NCBI RefSeq assembly: GCF_900113645.1
Contig: NZ_FOQC01000008.1
Coordinates: forward strand, 17,482-81,481
Source of the DNA: Trichococcus flocculiformis
GTDB taxonomy: Bacteria > Bacillota > Bacilli > Lactobacillales > Aerococcaceae
Reading direction: 5' to 3'
DNA length: 64,000 nt
Both the position numbers and the translations under genes were made by a program. The notes beneath the pieces were generated by a model. That model saw only the letters and a program-made list of their open reading frames with translations. It made no database searches and was not told the origin of the DNA. Positions 16,365 through 26,224 of this stretch are shown here, one piece after another; position 1 is the stretch's first letter; each line of letters opens with the position of its first letter.

Positions 16365-19300
16365 ATGTGCAAAATTCCGAGAAATGATGAGGCAACAATT
16401 GAAAAACATCTGATTGACGTTCTGGGTCAAGGACATAATCAGTGGAACTATCGCGAGGATCTTAAATCTGAAGAAGATTTATGGAAGAATCTGCGCCAAA
16501 AAATTACTCAAAATAACTTATCTGAAATCAAGGAACATCCGATTACGGATAAAGAATTTGATTCGATTAAAATGGAGTTATTAACGCATACGAAAACGCC
16601 TTTTCATGCTGCCAAATGGCTGAAGGGTGAAAATGGCATTGCGCGTATCACAATTGAGCGTGAGGATGCTTCTTTAGGTGCCATGTCTTTGATCTTGTAT
16701 TCCAATCAAGATATCGGCGGAGGTATTTCCACTTATGAAGTTGTAAATCAGATTGCCAAGAAAAAATCGGATGATGAGCGCGAGCGGCGATTTGACGTAA
16801 CCTTGTTGATCAACGGGTTGCCGATTGTGCAGATTGAGTTGAAACAAGCTGGTGCAAAAGACGGTTATTTTCAGGCTTTTAATCAAATAAAAAAATATGC
16901 TGAAGAAGGGATGTTCCGCAATAATATCTTTTCGACGTTGCAGCTTTTTGTCGTTTCCAATGAAAAGACAACCCGTTATTTTGCGAATGCGCTTCCAAAG
17001 GATATGCATAAGAAATTCCTTTTTAGTTGGCGGACGACGGACAATCGCAAGGTGGACAATGTTTATGAATTTTGTAAGCAGGTGTTGAACATCCCGGATG
17101 CGCACCGCTTGATCGCGCATTATACGATTGTCAGTGAGGATCATGATAATAGAGCTTTAATGGTGTTGCATCCTTACCAAATTCACGCGATTGAAGCTCT
17201 GTTTACATCTGCCATAAAACACGAATCGGGTTATGTTTGGCATGCGACAGGATCAGGGAAAACGTTGACGAGTTTTGTAGCTACAAAATTGCTTGCGCGC
17301 AAATCTGGTGTTGATAGAACCATCATGGTCATTGACAGGAAAGACTTGGACAGCCAGACTACATCAGAATTCACAAAGTTTGCCTCGGAATTTAATACAG
17401 GTATTTCTTCTGGAAATGTTCGAGCGAACAGTTTGATTGTGGGTACAGGCAGCTCGATTGAACTCAGCCGAGCTTTGTTGTCGGATACGAACAATAATAC
17501 AGTCATCATCACGACTCGCCAAAAACTGGAGTCCGCATTGCGCCATGCCCAAAAGCAAAAGGAGAAACGAAATGTGGAACGTTTCAAAAAGTTGTTGGGC
17601 CAGCATATCGTCTTTGTCGTGGATGAATGTCACCGTGCTTTGAGTGCGGAAAATATGGATGAAATAAAGCAGTTCTTCCCAAATTCCACTTGGTTCGGCT
17701 TTACTGGGACACCTATTTTTGAAGAGAATAAAAAGCAAGCCAAAGGGCAATTGGCCAGAACAACGCACGATCAATATGGGGAGAAATTGCATACTTACAC
17801 GATCAAGGATGCTTTGGACGATGCTGCTGTTTTGGGATTTCAGGTGGAGCATGAGGATACGATTGAACAGACCTCTTTGAATAATCACATTTTCAAAAAC
17901 CTCCAAGTCAATGAAAAATATGCAAGCTACAGCGTAGATGGAATCAATGACATGATCGATCAGATGCCGCCGGTCGAAAAAGAAGAGTATTTGGATGCAA
18001 CGATCTATGAACGGGACGAGCATATTCAAAAGGTGCTACATAAAATTTTCCGGCCGGATAACGCCTATATGAAATTTGATTTTCAAAATGGCCGGCCGAG
18101 AAAGTCAGCGATTCTGACGACTAGTTCGATCGATATGGCAAAACGGTATTATCATGCAATCAAGGAAATGACGAAGGAACCAGGCTGGATTCAAAGAGAA
18201 TTTTCTCACCATCCGATCAGGACAGGTCGCACGATTGAAGACCCAGATTTTCCGAGAATAGCGATCACCTATTCTATGCAGGAAAATGAAGTGGATTCAG
18301 CCCAAAATCAAAAAGAAATGAAAAAAATAATCAAGGATTACAACGCGTACTACGGTACTGCTTGGGGCATCGATGACATTGGCCGCTATAACGGGGACAT
18401 CAACAATCGGCTCGCGCGCAAAAAAGGGGAATTCAAAGAATTCGGGAAACAGATTGACTTGGTTATCGTCGTCGATAGATTGCTGACAGGTTTCGATGCG
18501 CCGACGATTCAGACCTTATTTGTTGACCGGAATCTTAGCTATGCCAACTTGATTCAAGCCTTTTCGCGTACGAATCGTACCTACCCGGATAAAACGAAAG
18601 GCTTGATCGTCACTTTCCGGAAGCCGCACTCCATGGAAAAAAATGTTGCAGATGCAACAAGACTCTATTCCGAAGCTAAAGAAGAAACCAATCTGATTTA
18701 TCCGACTTATGAAAAATCGAAGAAGAGATTCAATGGCGGTCATAAGAAGTTCACTGGCATCGTTGAAACACATCCGAATATAGATGAGCACTCTCCGTTG
18801 GAATTGAGGATTGATTTTGTCAAAGCATTTCAGGAATTCACTAATTCGTTTGAGGCGCTTGTAACTTACGATGATTACAACGATGAGATGGAAAAATCAG
18901 GTAGCATGAAAAAACAAGTGATGGTTCTGGAAGAGAATTTAGGATTGTATCAGACGATAAAAGGTTCAATACTTGCAGATTTGCCTGTAGGACCGACGCC
19001 CCCAGAAAGTCTGTCAGAAATAGAATTCTATTCAGACAATGCGGTCAAACTGTATGATATCGACGCTACCTACATCGACCAGCTGTTGAACACGTACTCA
19101 GCAAACAATAAATCTGTGCGTGAAGACATTGAAAAAGCGATGCAGAAGTTGAACAAAGCAGAGGTTGTAAGGGATGTTTACCGTGCCATCTTGAACGATA
19201 TCGACTCAAAACGAGTTGATCCAGAGGAAGATATCTTTGTCCTCAAACGGCATTACTTTACTCTAGCCGGAGATCAGGCTATCGCTCATTTTGCGAAGGA

Positions 19301-19523
19301 TTGGTTTGTTTCACCTGATGAATTACACTCCTCGGCAGTACAGTATGTTATCGGAGCAGAACCGATTCCAAATATAGGTGGTATCATCGACAGCAAAAGC
19401 TTTGAAAAATACAAGGCGATGCATACAGAAGCCAGACCGCTGCGATACGGTCCAGAAATGAAACGGCAATGGCGAAAGGTATTGGATGAGGTTGTTGTGC
19501 CGTTAGATAATGAGTTAAGATGA
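16365..19523 (+). CDS. hsdR: type I restriction endonuclease HsdR
   Basis: A 1052-residue motor and nuclease subunit. The PD-(D/E)XK nuclease is at residues about 140-162 (RFDVTLLINGLPIVQIELKQ, D then ExK). The SF2 translocase follows: Walker A ATGSGKT near 294-300, VVDECHRA near 417, FTGTP near 445, and a QAFSRTNRT motif VI near 730. The C-terminal helical domain docks on the methylase. AGGTGGG precedes the ATG; TATAAT at 16308-16313 gives a probable separate promoter upstream, outside the invertible segment. The next gene starts 36 nt after its stop with no terminator between them. Confidence 0.96.
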   Translation: MCKIPRNDEATIEKHLIDVLGQGHNQWNYREDLKSEEDLWKNLRQKITQNNLSEIKEHPITDKEFDSIKMELLTHTKTPFHAAKWLKGENGIARITIEREDASLGAMSLILYSNQDIGGGISTYEVVNQIAKKKSDDERERRFDVTLLINGLPIVQIELKQAGAKDGYFQAFNQIKKYAEEGMFRNNIFSTLQLFVVSNEKTTRYFANALPKDMHKKFLFSWRTTDNRKVDNVYEFCKQVLNIPDAHRLIAHYTIVSEDHDNRALMVLHPYQIHAIEALFTSAIKHESGYVWHATGSGKTLTSFVATKLLARKSGVDRTIMVIDRKDLDSQTTSEFTKFASEFNTGISSGNVRANSLIVGTGSSIELSRALLSDTNNNTVIITTRQKLESALRHAQKQKEKRNVERFKKLLGQHIVFVVDECHRALSAENMDEIKQFFPNSTWFGFTGTPIFEENKKQAKGQLARTTHDQYGEKLHTYTIKDALDDAAVLGFQVEHEDTIEQTSLNNHIFKNLQVNEKYASYSVDGINDMIDQMPPVEKEEYLDATIYERDEHIQKVLHKIFRPDNAYMKFDFQNGRPRKSAILTTSSIDMAKRYYHAIKEMTKEPGWIQREFSHHPIRTGRTIEDPDFPRIAITYSMQENEVDSAQNQKEMKKIIKDYNAYYGTAWGIDDIGRYNGDINNRLARKKGEFKEFGKQIDLVIVVDRLLTGFDAPTIQTLFVDRNLSYANLIQAFSRTNRTYPDKTKGLIVTFRKPHSMEKNVADATRLYSEAKEETNLIYPTYEKSKKRFNGGHKKFTGIVETHPNIDEHSPLELRIDFVKAFQEFTNSFEALVTYDDYNDEMEKSGSMKKQVMVLEENLGLYQTIKGSILADLPVGPTPPESLSEIEFYSDNAVKLYDIDATYIDQLLNTYSANNKSVREDIEKAMQKLNKAEVVRDVYRAILNDIDSKRVDPEEDIFVLKRHYFTLAGDQAIAHFAKDWFVSPDELHSSAVQYVIGAEPIPNIGGIIDSKSFEKYKAMHTEARPLRYGPEMKRQWRKVLDEVVVPLDNELR

Positions 19524-19558
19524 CAATAGGTTTGCGACATTAAAGAGGAGGAAACAGC

Positions 19559-20311
19559 ATGGTTTCAGTCACAAAAAGAATCGAGCAAATTAAACAACCA
19601 AGGGGCGGGTATATACCAATCAAATCATTTTCGTCAAAGGAATTGACATCATCCAATGAACTTAAACCTTCAGAAAATATTCCGCCAAATCTAATAGGAA
19701 TAACCGTAGATTACTTGACTAGACTTATGCTGAATCCCGCTGAAGGCGCACAAGAAGCATTTAACATCTCTTTAATCGGTGCAAATAGAGCGAAAAAATT
19801 AATGATTGCAAAAACGTTAGTAGGCCAGATCCATGACTTGGATGATCAATCAATAACCGCTGCAATTAATCTCGTGAAATATGACTCAGTATTGCGAAGC
19901 GGCTTCATCCCAGAGGATACTATGCTCGTTCCAAATGAGGATACGCTTTTTAACATCAAAGAAATGGTGACAAGAAGCCTTAACTTTTTTGACGAGTATG
20001 GACCAATGACCCTGGATTCTTTTACTTTTCTTGGGGGATATACAGACAAAATAACATCAGGAGATGGCGACTTTCTGACGGCAGATACCTTATGGGATTT
20101 TAAAGTTTTAAAGGCTAATATCAAACCTCAACATACGCTTCAGCTGCTTGTTTATTATCTGATGGGAACAAACTCGATTCATGATGAATTTCAATCTCTA
20201 AAGAAACTAGGTATCTTTAATCCAAGATTGAATACTGTTTACTCGCTTGAAATCGAAACCATTCCCAAAGAAGTCATCATGGCAGTGAGCAAGGATGTCA
20301 TAGGTTATTAA
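19559..20311 (+). CDS. RecB-like PD-(D/E)XK nuclease
   Basis: A 250-residue protein whose second half shows the order typical of RecB/Cas4-like nucleases: GYTD (residues 160-163), D180-F-K182, then QLLVY (Q195 to Y199, QxxxY). Between the first two motifs lies a loop with D169 and D171. The N-terminal 120 residues are unassigned. It probably cuts DNA in a metal-dependent way; no database family could be checked. GAGGAGG precedes the ATG. It lies between hsdR and a SNF2 helicase in one unbroken operon that ends with McrBC. Confidence 0.7.
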   Translation: MVSVTKRIEQIKQPRGGYIPIKSFSSKELTSSNELKPSENIPPNLIGITVDYLTRLMLNPAEGAQEAFNISLIGANRAKKLMIAKTLVGQIHDLDDQSITAAINLVKYDSVLRSGFIPEDTMLVPNEDTLFNIKEMVTRSLNFFDEYGPMTLDSFTFLGGYTDKITSGDGDFLTADTLWDFKVLKANIKPQHTLQLLVYYLMGTNSIHDEFQSLKKLGIFNPRLNTVYSLEIETIPKEVIMAVSKDVIGY

Positions 20312-20357
20312 TGAAGGCTTTAATTCTTTAAAACAGCTATTACGAGGAGGATAATAG

Positions 20358-22511
20358 ATGACCCTCATTAAACCCAAAAAGGCTGATGTTTCAAGAGCGA
20401 TTGCAAAAGCGAAAGGAATTTATGCTGAAGCCAACGATTTGCAAATGCACTTTAGTCGGAAACAAAACGATTTGAAGAAATGCATTTCAAACGTAAAAGA
20501 GGAAACCATCAGAGAAGCGTTCGAAAACACAACAATTGAAAACTTCGCAAATGCGTATCCAGGCATTAAATTGTCTACCTTGCAAAGGAATGGGATAACA
20601 AATGTCCGTCAATTACAGAAGCGAATTTCAACCGCTAGAGGAATCGATGGCATCGGCGAGCGAACAGAGTCTGTGATTCATCACTCCCTTAGCAACTATA
20701 AAAATGAATTAGCGAAAAGCTTATCCATTCGCTTTGATGTGGAGCGCAAAGATCCATCACATACTAAATTGTTACAATCTGTTTATCCGATAGACAAGGA
20801 AAAAGGCATAAGTGAAGAAGCTTTTTCGATTTCGCAATACTTTAATGGATATATAGATGATAAAATCCGAGTCGTCAATCCCAAGTGGAGTTGGCCGCTG
20901 GAATGGCTTTTTAAGTCTGCAGATAAAAAAGCTGTTTTTGCAATTAATTTAGAATTAATCCAATCATTCAACCAAAAATACGAGGAACAAACGAAGCAGC
21001 TACGTAAAGAACTATCGGAAATTCAATCTTTTTCAGAAGAAGAAATTTGGGACGATTTTAAGAATAATGCAGCACGTTATTATGCGGTTTTAGAACCATA
21101 CTTCAGTATTGGTCTTGAAAAAAATCATCCAGCGTATTCTTTATCTGCAGAAATTATCGAGAAAATTGAAAATACTGAATTAATGCTAAGTAAATTAAAG
21201 GTGAAGCTGCGCGGGTGGCAGGATTTCGGAGCAAAATACGCAATAGTACAAAAAAAAGTCCTTATTGGCGATGAGATGGGGCTAGGGAAAACGATTGAAG
21301 CTATTGCTGTTATGGCTCATCTTGCGCATGGAGGTCAAAATACCTTTATAGTTGTATGTCCAGCTAGCATTGTAATCAATTGGGTGCGTGAAATTGAAAA
21401 GCATAGCGAATTGAAGCCATTTTTGGTTCATGGTCCTAGTCGAGAACGGGCTTTTGATCAATGGCAAGTTGAAGGCGGCGTAGCCATTACAACGTATGAG
21501 ACAATACAGCGTTTGAAACATGAGAATTTAGACACAATAGACTTATTAGTTGTAGATGAAGCCCACTACGTGAAAAACCCAGATGCAAAACGATCACAGA
21601 CTATCTATAGTTTGACTGAAAGAAGTAACAATGTACTTTATTTAACGGGAACACCTTTAGAAAATCGGCTCGCGGAAATGGTTAATTTGGTTGGTAAACT
21701 CCAGCCAGATATTACGAAGGAAATGGAGAATAGTGTGCAGTATATAGGATCCAATACTTTCAAAGAAAAAATTGCACCCGTTTATCTGCGCCGAAATAAG
21801 GAAGATGTATTAACTGAACTCCCTGAATTGACACAAGTTGAAGAATGGCTGTCATTTGGTCAAGAAGAGGGTCAAATTTATCGTGAAGCAGTCAGAAACG
21901 GAGAATTCATGTTGATGCGACGAGCAGGTTGGCAAGGGATAACAAAAAAGAAAAGCCCCAAACTGAATCGGCTCATCGAAATTTGCGATGAAGCTGCTGC
22001 AAATGGGAAAAAAGTCATTGTCTTTAGCTTTTTTAAGAGTGTCATTAATACAATATGTTCGGAACTGGGCGATAAAACGCTCACCCCTATAACGGGAGCT
22101 GTATCCTCCGCACAGAGACAGGAAATATTAGACATCTTTAAATCTTCAGAACAAAAACATGTGTTGGTTTCGCAAATACAAGCAGGCGGAGTGGGCTTGA
22201 ATATCCAGTCAGCCAGTATTGTCATTTTTTGTGAACCTCAAATAAAACCCACACTTGAGACACAAGCCATTGCAAGAGCCTACCGGATGGGTCAGACCCA
22301 AAAAGTATTTGTTTATCGACTATTGACCGAAAACAGTATCGATGAGCGAATGATGGAGATGTTAGATACTAAGCAACAAGTATTTGATGATTATGCAAAG
22401 GATTCATACATTACCGATCATACCGCTGCCGCGAAAGACATTTCTGAAAAATCCATGGTCAAAAAAATCGTTGATATGGAAAGAGAAAGACTTCAGGTCG
22501 ATGCTGTTTAG
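20358..22511 (+). CDS. SNF2-family helicase with HhH motif
   Basis: A 717-residue SWI2/SNF2 translocase. The N-terminal part has a helix-hairpin-helix-like region (LSTLQRNGITNVRQLQKRI, then GIDGIGERTESVIH, residues about 70-120) that may bind DNA. The motor shows GDEMGLGKTIEA (about 303-314), VVDEAHYVKN (about 398), LTGTPLENR (about 430), and QAIARAYRMGQ (about 636) as motif VI. Bacterial SNF2 proteins often move along duplex DNA in defence complexes. GAGGAGG-like site upstream; the 3' end overlaps the mcrB-like gene by 11 nt if the latter starts at 22501. Confidence 0.9.
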   Translation: MTLIKPKKADVSRAIAKAKGIYAEANDLQMHFSRKQNDLKKCISNVKEETIREAFENTTIENFANAYPGIKLSTLQRNGITNVRQLQKRISTARGIDGIGERTESVIHHSLSNYKNELAKSLSIRFDVERKDPSHTKLLQSVYPIDKEKGISEEAFSISQYFNGYIDDKIRVVNPKWSWPLEWLFKSADKKAVFAINLELIQSFNQKYEEQTKQLRKELSEIQSFSEEEIWDDFKNNAARYYAVLEPYFSIGLEKNHPAYSLSAEIIEKIENTELMLSKLKVKLRGWQDFGAKYAIVQKKVLIGDEMGLGKTIEAIAVMAHLAHGGQNTFIVVCPASIVINWVREIEKHSELKPFLVHGPSRERAFDQWQVEGGVAITTYETIQRLKHENLDTIDLLVVDEAHYVKNPDAKRSQTIYSLTERSNNVLYLTGTPLENRLAEMVNLVGKLQPDITKEMENSVQYIGSNTFKEKIAPVYLRRNKEDVLTELPELTQVEEWLSFGQEEGQIYREAVRNGEFMLMRRAGWQGITKKKSPKLNRLIEICDEAAANGKKVIVFSFFKSVINTICSELGDKTLTPITGAVSSAQRQEILDIFKSSEQKHVLVSQIQAGGVGLNIQSASIVIFCEPQIKPTLETQAIARAYRMGQTQKVFVYRLLTENSIDERMMEMLDTKQQVFDDYAKDSYITDHTAAAKDISEKSMVKKIVDMERERLQVDAV

Positions 22512-24378
22512 ATTCACTAATTCCCAACGGAAGAAGGTTTTAAATTTGGAGCTAATTTTAAAAAAGAACAAACCATTAATTGAGAATTATGAAGACCTAA
22601 AAAATAGAAAACTATTACAGTTTACTATTAATGGGAACGAATTTTCAGCCGAAAATACAAAAAGATTTTCATGGAAACGTCTTTCAGAGGAGGCGGCGCT
22701 CCAATATTGGACTGAAGAAGTGACACCGTCGCTAATAACGATCAAAGACGTATATCCGAATGCTTCAGAAAAAAAGCCAGAAAGTGAAATCAAAAATGCA
22801 ATTGGTTTTTATGAAAGCCGAGAAGATATCAAAAATGAGACAAAAAGAAGACATTCAACTCCTCGGATTAATATCAGAGAAATAGAAAAATTTGGCGAGA
22901 TAATCTGCTATGGAAGTTTTGCGGGCATTGATGACGTTATGTTGGCACAAGGGCTGTTAAATTTATATGGTAGTCCAAGTGACGAAATAATAATTCAATA
23001 TTCAGAACAACAAAAAAATAGACACAAGAGAACACATCCAAAAGACAACTCGCAAAAAGTAGAACCTAACCAGGAAGATTTTCAGATAATTGGATTAAAT
23101 ACGATTCTATACGGTCCTCCTGGAACTGGTAAGACATACGAAGTGAAAACTTACAAAGATACTTTGCTTTTGAATCAATCAGCGTCGGAACGGCTTTACA
23201 ATTTTGAAGGGTTATCCTGGAGAGAGGCCATTTACTTGGCTTATAAGGAAAGAAATTTTGAAGCGTTGTCAGTTAAGGAAATTGAGAATACTGAAGTGGT
23301 TCGTGCATATGCCAAAACTAAAAAAAGCAAATCGATTTACGGCACACTCAGTACTACAGTGATCGAGCATGCTACAGAGGATTCAACAACATCAACTTAT
23401 CGAAATGGGAGAGATCTTTTCGAGCGAATCAAAGACAGATGGGCTTTGACAGAAGCCGGAAAGATTGAGGCTGAAGAAGTTTTTTCGAATGCTAAAGAAG
23501 AAATAGGTCAGAAAAAGGATTATTACTACCAGTTCGTAACCTTTCATCAATCATATGGGTATGAAGATTTCATAGAAGGAATTCGTGCTGAAACTGTGGA
23601 TGGTAGTATCCAGTATGAAGTGAAAAAAGGCGTGTTCCGGAATTTCTGTGAAAGAGCAGAAGAGGATCTGGAAAATGGAACTGATAATAATTTCTTGTTC
23701 GTGATTGATGAAATCAACCGCGGGAATATCAGCAAAATTTTCGGTGAATTGATTACCTTGATTGAACCTGAGAAAAGGATTGGTGCAGCTGAGGAAATTA
23801 AGGTAACATTGCCTTATTCTGGAGATCAGTTTGGAATCCCTAAAAATGTGTACATTTTGGGAACGATGAATACCGCTGATCGATCACTTGCGATGATGGA
23901 TACCGCTTTGCGTCGTCGATTTGATTTTGTTGAAATGATGCCAAACAGCGGTTTGATCCGTAAAGAGGTAGGAGATTCTGGAAGCATCGAAGGATTCAAT
24001 TTGGCTGACATTTTGGATGCATTAAATGAACGGATTGAATATCTTTATGACCGGGAGCATACGCTGGGACACGCTTTCTTCATGAACAACAACACTCTTG
24101 CTGATGTGAAAAGGACTTTTGAGAATAAGATCATTCCGTTGTTGCAAGAATATTTTTACGATGATTTCCGAAAAATAAGAGCAATTCTGAATGATAAGAA
24201 TGGGATCTACATTGTTGAAAAGGAAATCTCGCCGAACAAACTGTTCGATAATAAGCTGGCCGATGGTTTCTTCAGCAATAATGAAAATAAGTATGCTCTG
24301 AAAGCTACTGCAAGTGATGAGGATTTTAAAAAGTTTCTATCAGGAGTCCTTATCCATAAAGAAGTGAATGAATTATGA
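22501..24378 (+). CDS. mcrB: McrB-type AAA+ GTPase
   Basis: A protein of about 625 residues. McrB rings hydrolyse GTP and drive the McrC nuclease in modification-dependent (type IV) restriction. The C-terminal AAA+ domain has GPPGTGKT (about 205-212), FVIDEINRGN (about 400), the GTPase signature MNTADRS (about 456), and LRRRFDF. The first 190 residues form the target-reading domain and do not resemble the E. coli McrB methylcytosine domain by eye. ATG 22501 overlaps the SNF2 stop; a TTG at 22546 has the better ribosome-binding site (GGAAGAAGG). It overlaps mcrC by 4 nt. Confidence 0.9.
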   Translation: MLFRFTNSQRKKVLNLELILKKNKPLIENYEDLKNRKLLQFTINGNEFSAENTKRFSWKRLSEEAALQYWTEEVTPSLITIKDVYPNASEKKPESEIKNAIGFYESREDIKNETKRRHSTPRINIREIEKFGEIICYGSFAGIDDVMLAQGLLNLYGSPSDEIIIQYSEQQKNRHKRTHPKDNSQKVEPNQEDFQIIGLNTILYGPPGTGKTYEVKTYKDTLLLNQSASERLYNFEGLSWREAIYLAYKERNFEALSVKEIENTEVVRAYAKTKKSKSIYGTLSTTVIEHATEDSTTSTYRNGRDLFERIKDRWALTEAGKIEAEEVFSNAKEEIGQKKDYYYQFVTFHQSYGYEDFIEGIRAETVDGSIQYEVKKGVFRNFCERAEEDLENGTDNNFLFVIDEINRGNISKIFGELITLIEPEKRIGAAEEIKVTLPYSGDQFGIPKNVYILGTMNTADRSLAMMDTALRRRFDFVEMMPNSGLIRKEVGDSGSIEGFNLADILDALNERIEYLYDREHTLGHAFFMNNNTLADVKRTFENKIIPLLQEYFYDDFRKIRAILNDKNGIYIVEKEISPNKLFDNKLADGFFSNNENKYALKATASDEDFKKFLSGVLIHKEVNEL

Positions 24379-25679
24379 AGAATCGAGTCGTTACAATCAC
24401 TGAATATGGTCGCCTATATGCAGGGGCTGACTATGCAGGTGTAAAGGTGACAAAAAGAGATATCGAAGAGCTGAAGACTTTCATTGATGAGGGCAATACC
24501 GTTTGTGATGATGGGACGGATTCTGCGATCAATAATTTTCTCAGACCGATCCGCCTAGGTGTGCAAGCGAATAATTATGTCGGTGTCCTGCAAACGAAAT
24601 CTGGCTTGACGATTGAAATTTTGCCCAAAATCCATGGGAAGCATGGGGCTAGCAAAAAGGATAACGATGTCCGGATGCTTTTTCTGAAGATGTTGGGTGC
24701 GGTCAAAAATATTGACGGCAGAACTTTTACCATGGCACATCTGGATACTGCTAATACCAACATGTTTGAGGTTTTTATCCGGATGTTCTTGGGTGAAGTA
24801 GACAGCATCATTAAGCAGGGGCTTAAGTCTGCATATATTGGTGTGGAAGAGAATGAGGCATTCCTAAAAGGGAAATTGCTGATGAAGCAGCAGATCCAAC
24901 ATAACCTGGTTAACAAAGCACGCTTCTACAATCATCACGATGAATTCATGATTAATTGTCCGGAAAATCGATTGATCCGTACAGCGTTAGAATATCTGCT
25001 GCATATTTCGTCAGATTTCAATAATCAGCGTCTGATCCGTGAACAGCTCATTTACTTCAATCAAGTGACGATTCTGCATGACGTGGACCAAGGTTTCCAG
25101 CGAATCAAACTTGACCGAAACTTTCAATACTACACTCAGGCACTGCTATGGTGTGAAATCATACTAGCAAAGCAATCCTTCACTTCGTTTAAAGGCAGCA
25201 GCATGGCCTTTGCTTTGCTTTTCCCTATGGATAAAATTTTTGAGGCCTACGTGTCTGATTTGGTACGCAAAACGTTAAGTGACTACAATGTTTCGCTGCA
25301 GGATAGGAAAATTTGGTTATTTGATGAGCATGGGAAACAGAGTAGTTCCTATCGTTTGCGACCAGACATTGTCATTCGATCTGATGAATCAACTGTGATT
25401 GCGGACACGAAATGGAAAGTACTGAAGGCAGATGGTCCAACTCAAGCAGACTTGTATCAGATGTATGCGTATCATACAAGGTACAGCCATAAAGGAGAAA
25501 AGGTTCAAAAGGTAGTTTTGCTTTACCCTTACAGCAAAGAATTTCTGCAGACTGAATTTCACAGTTTAACTGACATACCTGACACTAATGGTGTGCAGGT
25601 TGCAGTGCGGCATCTTGATTTATACGGGGATGTTGAGGGGCAAATTCGGGATTTGTTTATAAAAGAACATACTGAATAG
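24375..25679 (+). CDS. mcrC: McrC nuclease subunit
   Basis: A 434-residue partner of McrB. The N-terminal region (about 1-120) should contact the McrB ring. The C-terminal PD-(D/E)XK nuclease shows LRPDIVI (D about 330) and ADTKWK (D-x-K about 344-346), the same spacing as in known McrC proteins. Start ATG overlaps the mcrB stop (ATGA). It is the last gene of the run that begins with hsdR or with the RecB-like nuclease. No terminator hairpin is obvious after it. Confidence 0.92.
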   Translation: MKNRVVTITEYGRLYAGADYAGVKVTKRDIEELKTFIDEGNTVCDDGTDSAINNFLRPIRLGVQANNYVGVLQTKSGLTIEILPKIHGKHGASKKDNDVRMLFLKMLGAVKNIDGRTFTMAHLDTANTNMFEVFIRMFLGEVDSIIKQGLKSAYIGVEENEAFLKGKLLMKQQIQHNLVNKARFYNHHDEFMINCPENRLIRTALEYLLHISSDFNNQRLIREQLIYFNQVTILHDVDQGFQRIKLDRNFQYYTQALLWCEIILAKQSFTSFKGSSMAFALLFPMDKIFEAYVSDLVRKTLSDYNVSLQDRKIWLFDEHGKQSSSYRLRPDIVIRSDESTVIADTKWKVLKADGPTQADLYQMYAYHTRYSHKGEKVQKVVLLYPYSKEFLQTEFHSLTDIPDTNGVQVAVRHLDLYGDVEGQIRDLFIKEHTE

Positions 25680-25870
25680 AGAACTGATTAATCAAATTCC
25701 ATACTTTTTAGTATGAAACCTGTAACCAAGAAAGTATACCTAGATGATATGATATCGAAATATAAAAAATTCATAAATTTATAGGTTAATACGGTTAATG
25801 CTATTGCTTAATACTATTCAATCAAAATAAAAAGAAATATAATGATGTTTTATATAATAAGTGATATAAT
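25680..25870. other. AT-rich intergenic, ncRNA promoter region
   Basis: About 190 nt, strongly AT-rich. TATAAT at 25865-25870 (a second at 25853-25858) is a plausible -10 for the RNA that follows; a good -35 is not visible. No gene is seen. Confidence 0.45.
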
Positions 25871-25875
25871 AAGAA

Positions 25876-26215
25876 AGCCTACTATTATCATGTTAGTAGA
25901 ATTATATGTTTGTAACAGTCAAGTAGTAACTCACTGAACAGCTCAGTAAAGTTCTGCTTTGAGTTAATTTCAAGGAATATTAATATTAATAATCCTCGAA
26001 TTAACAAGATTGTGATGCAGGTCGACGTAGGTAGAGCGGTATTCATCAGACTTGGGCCTCCTAAGATCTCCTCAATAACATTATAAACGATTAGTTGAAT
26101 CACTCTGGTGTGCTACAGAAAAGAAATGGGTCAATACTGTAGTTCTATGGCCTAGCGCTGCAGAAGGAATATTTGCCAGAAACCAGATCTGCAATTCCTT
26201 CCGCTCCAAAAAAAG
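25876..26215 (+). ncRNA. candidate structured RNA upstream of reverse transcriptase
   Basis: About 340 nt with no start-site-bearing gene but four hairpins in the RT direction. They are CTACTA/TAGTAG (25879-25899); GTTAATT/AATTAAC around an inner GGAAT..AATCC palindrome (25963-26005); CTACAG/CTGTAG (26113-26142); and a long one, AGCG + GAAGGAAT with ATTCCTTC + CGCT (26154-26205), that ends just before the RT ribosome-binding site. In DRT-type antiphage systems such an upstream RNA is the template of the RT. One sense frame is open for 56 codons (25916-26083) and one antisense frame for about 75 (25888-26112). RNA identity is inferred from structure and position. Confidence 0.5.
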
Positions 26216-26224
26216 AGGTGTAAT

